Source: Cinclus cinclus (lineage: Eukaryota; Chordata; Aves; Passeriformes; Cinclidae). From it: a DNA stretch of 64,000 bases. Positions 10,406 through 21,872 of the stretch are shown piece by piece. The stretch lies in assembly GCF_963662255.1 (NCBI RefSeq), contig NC_085046.1, forward strand, positions 48,995,797 through 49,059,796, written 5' to 3'. Below the pieces are notes generated by a model, which saw only the letters and a program-made list of their open reading frames with translations, did not search any database and had not been told where the DNA came from. Each line of letters starts with the position of its first letter. Position 1 is the stretch's first letter. The position numbers and the translations under genes were made by a program.

Positions 10406-10423
10406 GCCCCACATTGGGCGCCA
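10406..10423 (-). promoter_or_regulatory. Primer binding site (tRNA-Lys-1,2 type)
   Basis: TGGCGCCCAATGTGGGGC on the minus strand starts five bases after the 5' LTR. It matches the 18-base site complementary to tRNA-Lys-1,2 used by foamy viruses and some betaretroviruses, except for one C-to-T change. It primes minus-strand DNA synthesis and confirms the direction of the element. Confidence 0.88.
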
Positions 10424-10428
10424 AAATC

Positions 10429-11134
10429 TGTCCTAGTTTGAAAGACAGGTGTTTGCCAAGGAAAACAGAAGCTTCCCCTTGGACTGAAAAAAAATGTGAT
10501 TCTTCTGATTATTATAATTTTGGAATTAAGAGAGCTCTCAGGCAAAGATATGGGGGTAGAAATAACAGTTCTTTACTAGTATATCTAACAAGACAAACAA
10601 GAACAACAACAGCTACGAAATTACCCACAAACAGAACAGCAACTCAGTCCCAGTCCCTTTCTGGCTGCAGGCACCTTTTCCCTGAGCTGCAGTTCCCGGT
10701 GCTGGGGGTGGGCGGGTCCCGCAGAGCCGCCGGAGGGCTGGGGGTGGTGGCAGCGCTGTCCCAGGGGGAGAGAGAGATGGAGAGAGAGAGCCCTCCGCTC
10801 ACGGTGTGGGTCCCAGTATTCAGCAGAGTGCTGGATGGTGGTAGTTCACAGTGAGAAGAGAGCAGAGCAGGGTCCGATGGTGGTTTCCCGACGCTGGGAT
10901 GGCGGAGATGGAGGAGAGGCGGCGATCGTCCTTCTCGTCCGAACTCCGCCGGGGAAATGGGCCGAGGCCCAGCCTTCCGCTTCCTCTTCTGGCTGTTTGA
11001 ATCTCGCGGGGCTTACCTCTTCCCTCCCGTCCCCTCCCCCTTGTCACCAGGGCCCAGTCAACAAGTATCTTAGCATGACAATGGGGAAAATTCCACAGAG
11101 GGAAAAAAAAAAGGGAGAGAACTAACCCTCAACA
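10429..11134 (-). repeat. 5' LTR of provirus 1
   Basis: On the minus strand it begins TGTTGAGGG and ends CTAGGACA, the usual TG...CA ends. It is followed outside by the TCAAC duplication (11135-11139) and inside by the primer site. It is about 97% identical by eye to the 3' LTR. A GC- and CpG-rich central part and a GA-rich stretch (near 10769-10790) are kept in both. Confidence 0.94.
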
Positions 11135-14100
11135 TCAACATTACCAAATCTTTCCAGTGAGAAAGCCTAGGGCACCTGTTCTACATACTGAAAGACTATT
11201 CATTCCCATTAAGAATTCATTGGATTTTGCCTCCAGGTGTGTTTTAAGCTGCTGTGAAGCCTCAGAATTCAGCAGATTAATGTATTCCAAATGTCATTTG
11301 ATAAAGGGCACTGCTGCCAGTGGTTCATTCACACTGCACAGATTAAATTACCTAAATTAAGTACCGTGCAAGAAAAGCACATTTCTTTCGGTTAGGAGTT
11401 TTTTGCAATTGGATTTTTAGGTTGAATTTAAAAAAAAACACCTACATTTCAGTTTATATTTTTTCCTTTCTAACTGAAATTAATCTCCCTAGCTGTTTTA
11501 TTTTACAAAAGACTTGGAACAGGACTATTATTTCAAAGAGGCAATTATGAAATTGGAAATATAACTATGATATTTATTTCTTTAATTACAGATACAAATA
11601 GGGACTATAATGCAGAAATTGCTTACAGGTATCTTCCTGGACTGTGTTGGAAAAAAAGTACGGAACCAGCTACTCATCCATTCCAAGGAGACTCAAACTA
11701 AGATAAAATAAAGAGGCAGCTACATTTATTATTGAGCTCTGCCTGAAACTTTGGCCTGACCTTTCCTTGTCATAGCCCTGCTAGTGCTACAAGAGCACAA
11801 AGTGTGAGAGTTTTAGTAACTTACTGAAATCAAACAACAATATTGCAGTTCTGACTGCAGAAAGCAAGACTTCGCTTATGCTGGAGTCAGCAAAGCAGGA
11901 TTAAGTCATAATAGGAGCCCATAACCTTTGCCAGAAGTCTTAGACATTTGCCTTTTTGAGCTGGGAAAGTTAATCCTATGTTGAAATGTCTATAGATAAA
12001 ACAGAGGCAGCACCAGTTGACAGAGAGAAGTTAGGGAATTAAAGGAAATTGAGAGAGGAGGCTTTTAAGAGTAGAAAGGATGAGACCATCTCAGGAATAA
12101 AATGCTAAAGTGGGACTAGAGTGTCTCTCAGTGATTCTCCCAACTCTATGGCACTCATAAAGCCTGTACTTTAGGGCACCCATGCCAACATTGCCCAGTG
12201 CAAGGCAGAGATGGCAGCAACACCAACAACCAGAACAAAATACAGTTATTCACCGTCCCTGTTCATTATTTAGCCCTCCATTATTTTAGCAGGTCATAGT
12301 GACAGCTATAATTAGACCCTCTTAGCACAGCATGATGCATCTTGGACATCAAGGCACTCCCCCACAATCCCCACCCCCCTAAGAGCCATGTCAAGGGGCA
12401 ACCTCCACAACTGCTGCCTGCTGACCCCCCTCTGACATGACTTGACCATTCTCTGTTATTGATCTCTGCTCTTTTTTCCATCCCTGACTCCCAAGCCACC
12501 TGTCAGGCAATAAAATCTGTATCAAAATGCACAGCACACAGGGTGCTGCGAGCCAGAAGCATCATTTGTCTTACAGACCTGGAAACCTGACAGTGTTGAT
12601 AGGGGCCAGTTATCACAGTGTTGTTTGATCTTTCTGCTGAGGTTGTAAATAACTTCCATGGGTAGCCAAATGGGGATAACAATGGAGAATCTGCCACTGT
12701 AATTGTAAAACCAAAGTGCTGCTGTGTCAGTGGCAGCAGACATAGTTAAGCAAGATAAGCAGCCCCTGCTGCCTACAGACCTCTAAAGACTCCCTGAGTT
12801 TCAAAGGCAAAGTATAATTACAGGCTTTTCTTGCACCACCATTAATTATATCTTTTCCTTTTGCTGTCCATCAAGTACTGTGCTCAGAGGCAAGCCCAAC
12901 ACAAGCATCTCTAAATGGCTTGATTAAGCCTTGTAAGGATATATGACATTACGATACCAGTCTCACACAGGAAAATTTTGTATGCCTTTGCTCTCCAAAG
13001 CACCTCCAAACCCCATACACCAGCAGAAGCAAATGTACCCTCTGAGTGGGGTTAGTACTTTTGTTTTGAGATTTGCCTCTTTTCTCACTCCCTTTTTCCA
13101 CCTGGATGTGAAACTCCAAAATGTGCCTTGTGTGGCTATATAAGATACATCTGAGTTATACATTGCTTCCTAAAAGCCTATTATGCCAGGTTTACACTGA
13201 GAGGTCAGTGCAGCAACCCAGCATACTACTAAAATAAAGCCAGCAAAGACCTAGAGCTAATGCCACATGCTTTGCCAAAGAGGTGAAGGATACAGACCTG
13301 ATTCCATCTCAAAGTTATTCCATTCCCATTCCAGCTCTCCAGCACTGAATGAAGACTCAAAAACAACCCACAAGAACAATAAAACTGGAGACAAGTTAGG
13401 CAAGTAAAGGAAGGGGGGCAAGAGGAATAAAAGCACACTGACAATAGCTGTTCTTCAGTGCTCTCCTCAGATTTAAGCAGATCTCAGGTATGGAAATTCA
13501 AACAAAAATCAATAGCAACAATGAAATAAACTACACTTGCAAAACAAACTTATTCTCTTAGGTCCAATGGGACCAAGTAGTCTCTGAGCAAAATCAGAGT
13601 TCCAAATACATTATGCTAATGTTCAATCCTTTAAATTTTTTTTTCAGTAACTGTGCCTGCCTCATCACTGGCTGTTCATTAAACATTGTTCAGTGAGAGA
13701 ATAATGCTTTTTTGAATTTCTTGAAGTTTTCTAAATTACGAAAAGTACCAACCTGTTGCTGCTGTTATCACAGACTAGAAGATATCTCAGGACATCTTTG
13801 GTTTCATTTTCCTACCTTGGAAGGCTCTATCATCTTTTAATGATAGCTCTAACTTTCCAAGGAGAACAATTTTCTTACAGTTTCTTTATTTTCAGCAAGA
13901 CACATTGAAATTATCATATTGTTATGGCAAATATATTGGCTAGCTTGGCAAAGGGAAAATGCACATACAAGGCTTTCATTTCACCTCAAAAGGACAGGTA
14001 TTGACAGTGATTGAAGTTTGTCTTAGTGAATGGGGCTTTTTAAGGCACACAGGAAATGAATCAGTGCTTTCACTCCATTTTTTTTCATAATAGCAGTCCC

Positions 14101-17100
14101 TTTCCAATAACACCAAAATGAGATATGAGTGCAAGATTAGGGTCGGGGACCAAACTCCTATTTCATCTCCAAGGCAAACAATACCTCAAAAATTACCTTT
14201 AAATGCCAGCAGTGTTGCTACAGCCAGGGAATCTATGGCGTTTTTCCTTATTAAATAATTCAAGCCTACAGCAGTTTTTTCCCTGCTGTCACAATCCAGC
14301 TCCTTCAATAAACATTAAATATATCTAGCATATTTAAGAGTTAACATACAATTATTATACACTAAAAACATCAACACAAAAATGTTTCCATCCAGCTGTT
14401 CAAGGAGATTTATACCAGATTTTTTTATTCTTCCTCTTCTCACACGTGTGTATATGATGCATGTGTAAATAGATGACAATATATTTTTAATAGGATAAAA
14501 CTTAGAGCTTTTGATTAAAAATAATAGAAAAATATGGAAGCAGACATACAGAAAAGTCTAACTTATTATTTTACTAGATCACATAATAATTTGACATCGA
14601 CTAAGAATTTTTTTATAACTGCTTATCCATGTCATTCTTCAGTCTTAATGAAGTACAAAGATAACCTTCCAAACTTGTTCCCCCATTATTTAAGCTTTTC
14701 TAAGTTTTTCTCTAAATTTTTACTGTACAGATATAAATGGATTTGCAGCACTAGAGCTAAGGAGCCAGTTCTCCTCTTCTTTATATCAAGTAAAATGAGG
14801 AATAACTCCAGTAAGAACATTTTAAAATTGACTAAAATGTACCAAACACATTCCTAGTCTTAAGGCAACATTTTTCTCTTGAAAAACAATGAACCCCCCA
14901 AACTTATCTAACAATTTCAAATGTGTAGTTTATGAGATCTAGTACTTTGGGAAATATTATTTTAATGAATTGAATTTATGAAAGTACTTAGGTTGGATCA
15001 TTACTCTCAGAGTTATAATGCTTAACTTGAAACAGTGACTTAAAGGTAGATTTGCTCCTCAAAAGTAGGATTTTTCTCCTGAAGGTAGGTCCCTCCTTTC
15101 AAAGTTATAACCCAAGAGATTTCATTCAATTGCAACCTTTCTCTGGAAGCAGTTAAACTCCTTCAGCACTTTCCTTTTTAAATGAAAGCTGTCACATGCC
15201 TTAACATGTTCTTCCAAGCCTGCCCAGGACACCAGTGGCACCCAGTTCTGGCCTGAAGGAAACCCAGACTGGAGCAAGAGCAGCTACAAGAGTCTGCAGC
15301 CATGGCTCTTCTTTCTTGGATTCCTCTTTAGGAAGAAGGCACTCAAAACTCTTTTTCCAAAATGAGCACTCCAGCCATCCTTTTTGAAAGAAGGCATGCA
15401 CTGATTTGACTAGCAGAGCTGAAATGCCATGCAGGAAGGAGTTTGAGCAGAAGGAAGAAGAGTAGCAAGTGCAGAACAGCTCTGAAACTGGAGAGGACAG
15501 TCCCTCAGACAAGAAGGCCAGGATTCAAGTCTCTGCTCTGTCCTTCCACAGAAGCAGCTATACGATATGTTTTTTCAACATTATGTGAAGGTTGCAACCA
15601 AATCTGTGTTTGTGCCCATGAAGTGTCCCTCCACCTGACAATAGTTACAGCACAGGTGGAAGGCTCTCCATCCAGTGCCAAGCGTCAGCAGAGGTAAAGG
15701 ACCACCTCACCTTCTCATCCAGATGTGTTATTTGCATGCAGCAGAGGAGTTTTTTTTCCATTTCACACTCTTGTGCAGCATTCCATGTTACAATGAGCTT
15801 TTAAATCAATAAAATTGTGGGGATAAGAGAGGATTCCAGAACACAGAATAAAATACCATGGAAATTAACTAAAGCAATTTGTGATTTTAGTTCCTCTTTT
15901 TTCCTCTCACAATCTGCCCCCTACAGAAGATTATCATGATCTTAAATAAGTTAAACAAAGTAGCATATGCCATTGCAGTATCATCCAAGACCTATAACTT
16001 GTCTATTGTCTTCAAATTCTTAAAATGTAGATGATTTCAGTAGCTGCACTTTCAAGCAAATACAAGACACATACTACATCCCATCACATTACTCTTTTAC
16101 CAGAAGTCCTTTGGTAAGATAACCTCTATCTATTGTGTTAGAGACTGTTCCCTGACTTTATTGATGTCAAAGAGATGAGATTTTTCTAGTTTCCCCTACG
16201 TTTTCCTTCTGAGCTGTTTTGATGGCTCATATTATCAATGTTGATTACCAACACAGAAATACAGTGTTATGCTGACACCTGTATTCAAAGTGGACCCCTA
16301 GAGAATGCAAAGGTATTAACTCACATGTAATTACAGTCTAGGACAGCTCCCATACTGCAGTCACTCTAGTAATATTGTATTACATCCAGATGAGATTCAC
16401 AGCCAAGCCAATATTAGCAGAAAATTTACTCAGTCACTTACTTGTGCATGGACACACACATGCACAAAATTCTTCCAACATTTTTTAATAACAACTTTTC
16501 CATTTCAGGCATTTTGCAAAACCGCTAAGCTTTTGTCTTTAAAGTGATATTTCTGACACCAGCTGACAAGAAGGAAGAAAAAATTAAAGCTGCTGTTCTA
16601 TCTTAGTATGATGCATTGTGATTAGGATGAGGTACTGACTGGATAACCACATCTGCAGGTTTGCCATGTGTCTTGCAGCTTTAGGAAGAAAGCAATGAAC
16701 CCTAGGTACAATGGCTTATTATGAAACCAATGTGTGGAAATGTATAAGTTCTTATTCTTCTGTCATCTATTTAATGTAATTAATTTCTGTTATCGATATA
16801 GTCAGAAGGAGGTCCAAAAGGTAAAGCTGTGCATTGTTAGCAATGCTGTGCATCATTACTAGACTGATGGCATTAGTGCAGCCTATGAAACTTCTTTGTT
16901 TGTGATAAGACCTTCAAGTTAATTACACAAACATCTTTTAGTTTTTTCTTTGTTAATTTTTCAAAGCCTATCCTAATAGTGTTTCATAATGAAAACCAAG
17001 GGGATTAAATTTTCTGTTTTGTATAATTTGGTTCCCCTGAATTTGCTAATTCTGCTGAATTCTTCTAGTAACTACCTCACTATTTACTCCACAGCAGAGG

Positions 17101-18383
17101 TCTGATATCTTCCCTACAGAGAGAAGTAGCTTTGCCTTCTCCTTCAGGTTCTTCTTGCTCCTCCAAATTATTCTGATTGATATAGACCTCAATCCATGCT
17201 AATTATGCAGAGTTTCTCTTATAAAGTGCAGCTCCCATGGCAACAACATCAGGCAAACAGGTGCATGGAAAGCTGTGATATATTAAAAGACAGCTACCCT
17301 CTGCCTCTGCGATGTAGATTGCCATTTGCAGGATTTATTAATAGCAGGTAGTAATTAATCCATGTGAATATCATTTTACTGAGAAGAAAAAATGAAAAGC
17401 GCACAGAATTATTAGCAACACTCCTAATTATCCTCATACTATGAATTCTGAAAGTTTTGTCGCCATTAGATGATGCAAATATGGAGTTGTTGAATTATCA
17501 TTTGTGTGGAGATGTCAATATTAGAAACACTATGCCATTGCCTGACAAATACCTCACATTCTCCCCCCACAGAGCTGGAACCTGCATTAATGTTGGCACA
17601 GTAGACCTGGAGCAACAAAATATAGACACTTCTCTGTTAAAAAAAAAAAGGAGATGTTGGCTTTTCTTGGGAGGCCATAACACTGAGGGAACTGGGAATC
17701 AAATGTATGGTACAAGCCTTCAAACCATTTGCCAGGAATGACCAGGCAGGTTTTAGCTCTGATACTGGCCCTCTCTGTGGCCTGAAGCAAGTCTCTCAAC
17801 CTCTCCTTCTCTGTCTGACTCCTGTAATGCCTGTCTATTTGGGTCTAAAAGCAAATGGTCTGAAAACACTTCAAAGATGAGCAATTGTATATTATGTTGC
17901 ATCTAAAAAAATCCTACACTTAGTAGATTCATGTCTGTCTAGTTCAGCCTTGTATTTCAGAGCTCCTTGAGTAACATAGGTAAGCTTAGGAAACCAAAAC
18001 TAAACTGGTCAGAGTTGTGTTTCATACTGCAATACAACATTGGTACTTGAAGGTTTTCTAGGATCTTGGCTATGTCTCAGTTCTTGCTCCTTATTTTTCT
18101 TTTTTGTACCTGTATGAATGATCACAGTTGTTGATCAGAAAACATTCCAGATTAAAAAAAAAAAAAAGATTGAAAATGAACACTTGATTATCAAAATAGC
18201 CTTCCCAAAAAGTCAATAAATGTCTTAGATGAAAGTATACAATTTGGATGTTTGAGGTTACAGTTTAAGGTTGAGAAGGTGGAGGAAAGTTCCCCAGTGC
18301 TGTTATGGACACCGCTAGGAATATTTTTATAGAAGAATCAGTCATTATTACTGGAAAACCTACATATTTTTCCACCACTCCTC

Positions 18384-18419
18384 TTTTTTTTTTTTTCTTT
18401 TTAAAAAAAAAAGAAAAAA
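18384..18419. repeat. Oligo-T/oligo-A inverted repeat
   Basis: TTTTTTCTTTTT at 18391-18402 is the exact reverse complement of AAAAAGAAAAAA at 18408-18419, with five A between. It could form a hairpin. Such T/A palindromes arise easily in low-complexity DNA. Confidence 0.7.
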
Positions 18420-21400
18420 GGCAACTGGGAAAGTTAAATGACCAGCAGATATCAGTCAGATCATTCACAGGCAGTACAGCCTGAGCTAATCCTCAAGTAT
18501 CAGGGCATTCTCGAGCCATCAGAAAAGCAAGACTACAGATTACAACAGTTAGTAAGTGGAAGGCACTGAGAATGCTTTCCTCAGCCTTCCAGTCCTACGT
18601 GAGAACTTAGGGAGCACAACAGCCTGGTGAGCATTCCCCTTGTAAACACAAGCTCCAGAAAGCCAATAGTCATGGAAAAATAACTGAACATCCCTTGCAG
18701 CAAGACGTGCCAGTGCTAAGGATGGTTTGCCACAGCAGCACAGCATTACTGGGACCATAGGGTCTGAATTTGTAATAGTTTAGAGGACTTCTTCCTGACT
18801 TGGATGGAGTCACTGCCTGCTATTCTTTGAAGTTAAGCAGCTCTGGTGTTGGCATATCATTTCAGGAATCATGCAAAGCCACCTAAGTCAAGATTTTATG
18901 TGACTATAGTCCAAGGCAGCACCTTGTTCAAGCTTTATCAGATTCAGTTTAGAGTGTTCAGCCAGCAGCTGAACTTTTAATTCTAAGAAAAAGCAAAAGT
19001 CATGATGGGATAGCAATTATTCATTTCCTGCAGAGATCCAGTTACATCAGAATATGAAAAATGGAAACTGCATAGGCATGCACCTAACCTGCTGGGAAAT
19101 CCTCCCATGATAGAATTCCTCTCAGGAATATAAATATTTCACAGAAATGGGTTACACATGTTTTGAAACCCAATATAAATCTGTATGCTCTGACTCAGGC
19201 CTAGGTCAAGGGATGAGCACTACATGTTGCGCCCGTGGAGACAGCCCTACAAGACTTCATGAGGTGGTGATGTTGACAAGTATCAGTCAGAGCAAAAGGG
19301 CAGTAGAGAGGGTGCACATTTTCCCTTTGAGAGGCTTGGTTGCCTTTCCTGATTCTCGTGCTAATTGCTACATATTAGACTACCATTCCATCAGATCTGA
19401 TGTAAATAAATATATATTTATTGAAGTTCATCAGCATTGTATCCATTTTAACCTAAGGAACATGAACTCAGAACAAGTCAGGTGAATTAATTATTCTTGC
19501 AAACCAGAGTAATTTTTGGAGCAAAGTCTGCTTGTTATGGCTTTCGAGCTGCTCAGGGATCTCTCCATCATTCTCTAATTCTAGATACAGAATCACAAAA
19601 CCAGGGACAGCTGGAGAACAGGACAGAGCAGCCACAGCTGCTGTTTACACCCAGGGTGCATCAGGGACTCAGAGCAGGCTGCAGATCCCTTTTTTACATG
19701 ACTTGAATCAGTTCAATTTCTGCTAAAGTAGAAACTTGCAGCTGGAAACTCCAAGCAGACTTCAGCCCTATTTTACTGTGTGAGCAGGAGAGAGAAGGTC
19801 GAGCACCTTACCAGCCTTTCAGATCTGGTTGTTGAAAGGCTCAACTCAGGCCAATTTTTTTGGTGTTCTCTGTCTCAAGAGCCTAACTCATGTCCTTGGT
19901 CTGAACTCTCACTCCTTTCACAAATCTTTTATTTTCCAGGGGCCTGTGGCAGAACATGGAGGCTAGCTTAGCATTGAAAGTGCTCACCTACTGGATGTTA
20001 ATATGTAACATCTTGAGTTTCATCGGTTCCAGCCATATTTCTTAATTCATCCTTCAAAACTGCCTTTTGCACTGTCAAGCCCATCAACAGCTTCCAACAA
20101 GGAGGAAAAGAGGTTACTGGCAGCTTCCAAAGAGTGCTCCAGCACAAGCTTGCACCTTGAAACAAGCTGTATGGAGACCTGAGCTAAAAAGCACTCTGAT
20201 AATCTTTCCAGGGTGCTCCCTACTCTTATGCCTACTAGACTTCAAAATGTAATCTGGTTTCCAGTGAGGCTGCAGCCTCTCCCAGCAGGACCTGTTTCTT
20301 ACAGTATATTTGTATAGATCAACCTCAGAACAAGTTTTATTTAATAATAATGGATACTTCAGCCCTGATGCAGTTATGGTGATCTGAGGACATCAAAATA
20401 CAAAGTTTGAATGGAAAGAGGAAATACTCTTTTTTGGTTTTCTTGTTTTTTTCTTAAGATTGAGAGACTAGGAAAAATGGGAAAAGCAGATGATTCCTTG
20501 TATGTCCAGGAGCTGCCTATTTTCTCCATCCCATCCTACTAGTTAGTTTAATAAAAGATTGTACTTGCTTTGTCTAATAATTGTGTCTAATGTCAAGAGA
20601 GTTAAGGTCTCAGTTAAACTCTATTTGAACAGGATTTTAAATTAAAGCATGCAAAGTTAGCAGTCTTTACTGTGAGAAATCCCTTGTGTCCTTAAATGAG
20701 TGTGGACTGCATGGGTGACCACTAGAAATAGTTTAGAAATAGATGCTGGATTTTTTTATCTCTCCTGGCAAAGCTCGAAATATTAAAAGGCCATGAACAG
20801 CTTCTGCTAAGTTATCTTCTTCTCACATCAAGCAAATCAAATTCTCCACTTTGAATGCTTTTTCAAGGTCTCCACTCTAAGAAAACATCAAGTTGTTTTA
20901 ACCTAAGGAGACTTTAATGACCTCTTACAGCAAATTCACATTCTGCTCATGATCTATGTGTTGCCTTTTTGTAGGTCCTGTCATGTTACTGCATCCAGAG
21001 GACAACAGGAAAATTCTCTTTTTCACTTACACTGATTCCAAAGGTATGACTGCTCATAGAAACACTCTCACACATACAATACTGGATTAAAAATTGTCAG
21101 ACTGATTGACATAGTGACAGAAAAATAGGTAGAAAAGAAAACAATTGAACAACTTCTATAGTCCACCATCAAGGTGCCAGTGTATGGCTGTAAAATAATC
21201 AGCTAGAATAGAGTTCAAACTAAACACTTAGATCCCCCAGCCAGTGGAAAAATTGTTATAACCATCCTCCAGACCTCTGGAGAGGTAAGGGAGAATTAGG
21301 AGTCTTATCAATGGCCTTAACACAAGAAACTCTGTTTATGAAAATATTCAGGGTCTATACCTGTACAGTTGTTTATACAATTAATTCTCTAGTTTATTTC

Positions 21401-21830
21401 ATGCTAACTCCATCATTCAGCCAAGCCTGCAAAGAGTTTCTCTTCACCTCCCCCAGTACATTTAGAAGAAAAATTCATTTTATTTCTGTACTTCCCACAA
21501 TCTCAGAAGGAAACTTCTCTTTTCTTCAAAGAACATACATTTCCATTTGGTCATTCCCATTTCATGGTCTTTGTCAAAACTATCATCTTTTTATCTGGAA
21601 AAAAGCATACCAGGATGTATCTGGGGCCAGGCATTAAGTGACACCTAAGTGACTGTGGAGTTTGTTGTCAAATGAGACCAGTCTTTTGACTCCCATATTA
21701 GATCTGCTACCACAGCAGTGCTCTTCTAGAGGTTCAAAGCAAAGAGCAAAACAGCAAAACCTTTGGTGAGGAGGACAGAGGTATAGCCTAATCACAGACT
21801 CTGAATATATGCAGACAGCAGGAAAATTGC

Positions 21831-21872
21831 CTAAGCAACTAACCTTATTTTCTAAGCAACTAGCCTTATTTT
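21831..21872 (+). repeat. Tandem duplication of a 21-base unit
   Basis: CTAAGCAACTAACCTTATTTT at 21831-21851 is followed immediately by a copy with one difference (AACC to AGCC region) at 21852-21872. It is a two-copy replication-slippage repeat with no evident function. Confidence 0.85.

Larger units (their letters stand above)
4430..11134 (-). mobile_element. Env-less class III-like endogenous retrovirus, complete provirus 1
   Basis: A 6.7-kb provirus read from high to low coordinates: 5' LTR (10429-11134), Lys-type primer binding site, gag (about 10329-8423), protease-RT-RNase H-integrase in one frame (8356-5240), polypurine tract, 3' LTR (4430-5134). It is bounded by a 5-bp TCAAC duplication. 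The pol domains resemble class III (ERV-L/spuma-related) elements. Only about 105 bases lie between the pol stop and the 3' LTR, so there is no env, and no dUTPase follows integrase. By eye the two LTRs differ at about 23 of 705 positions plus one indel (about 3%), suggesting an insertion several million years old under usual avian neutral rates (inference). Gag has one frameshift and pol several in-frame stops, so it is not coding-competent as read. Confidence 0.93.

Noticed and set aside
10196..10414. A second open frame overlapping the leader and gag start, also open in provirus 2 (62557-62757)
   Set aside because: The apparent ATG in provirus 1 comes from a mutation in the primer site and is absent in provirus 2. 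The two copies are so alike that shared openness is expected by descent, and the peptide has no recognisable motif.
18797..18850. Words resembling 5S rRNA (ACTTGGATGG and GAAGTTAAGCAG), suggesting a 5S-derived SINE
   Set aside because: They occur in the reverse of the 5S order and the sequence between and around them does not match, so chance is more likely.
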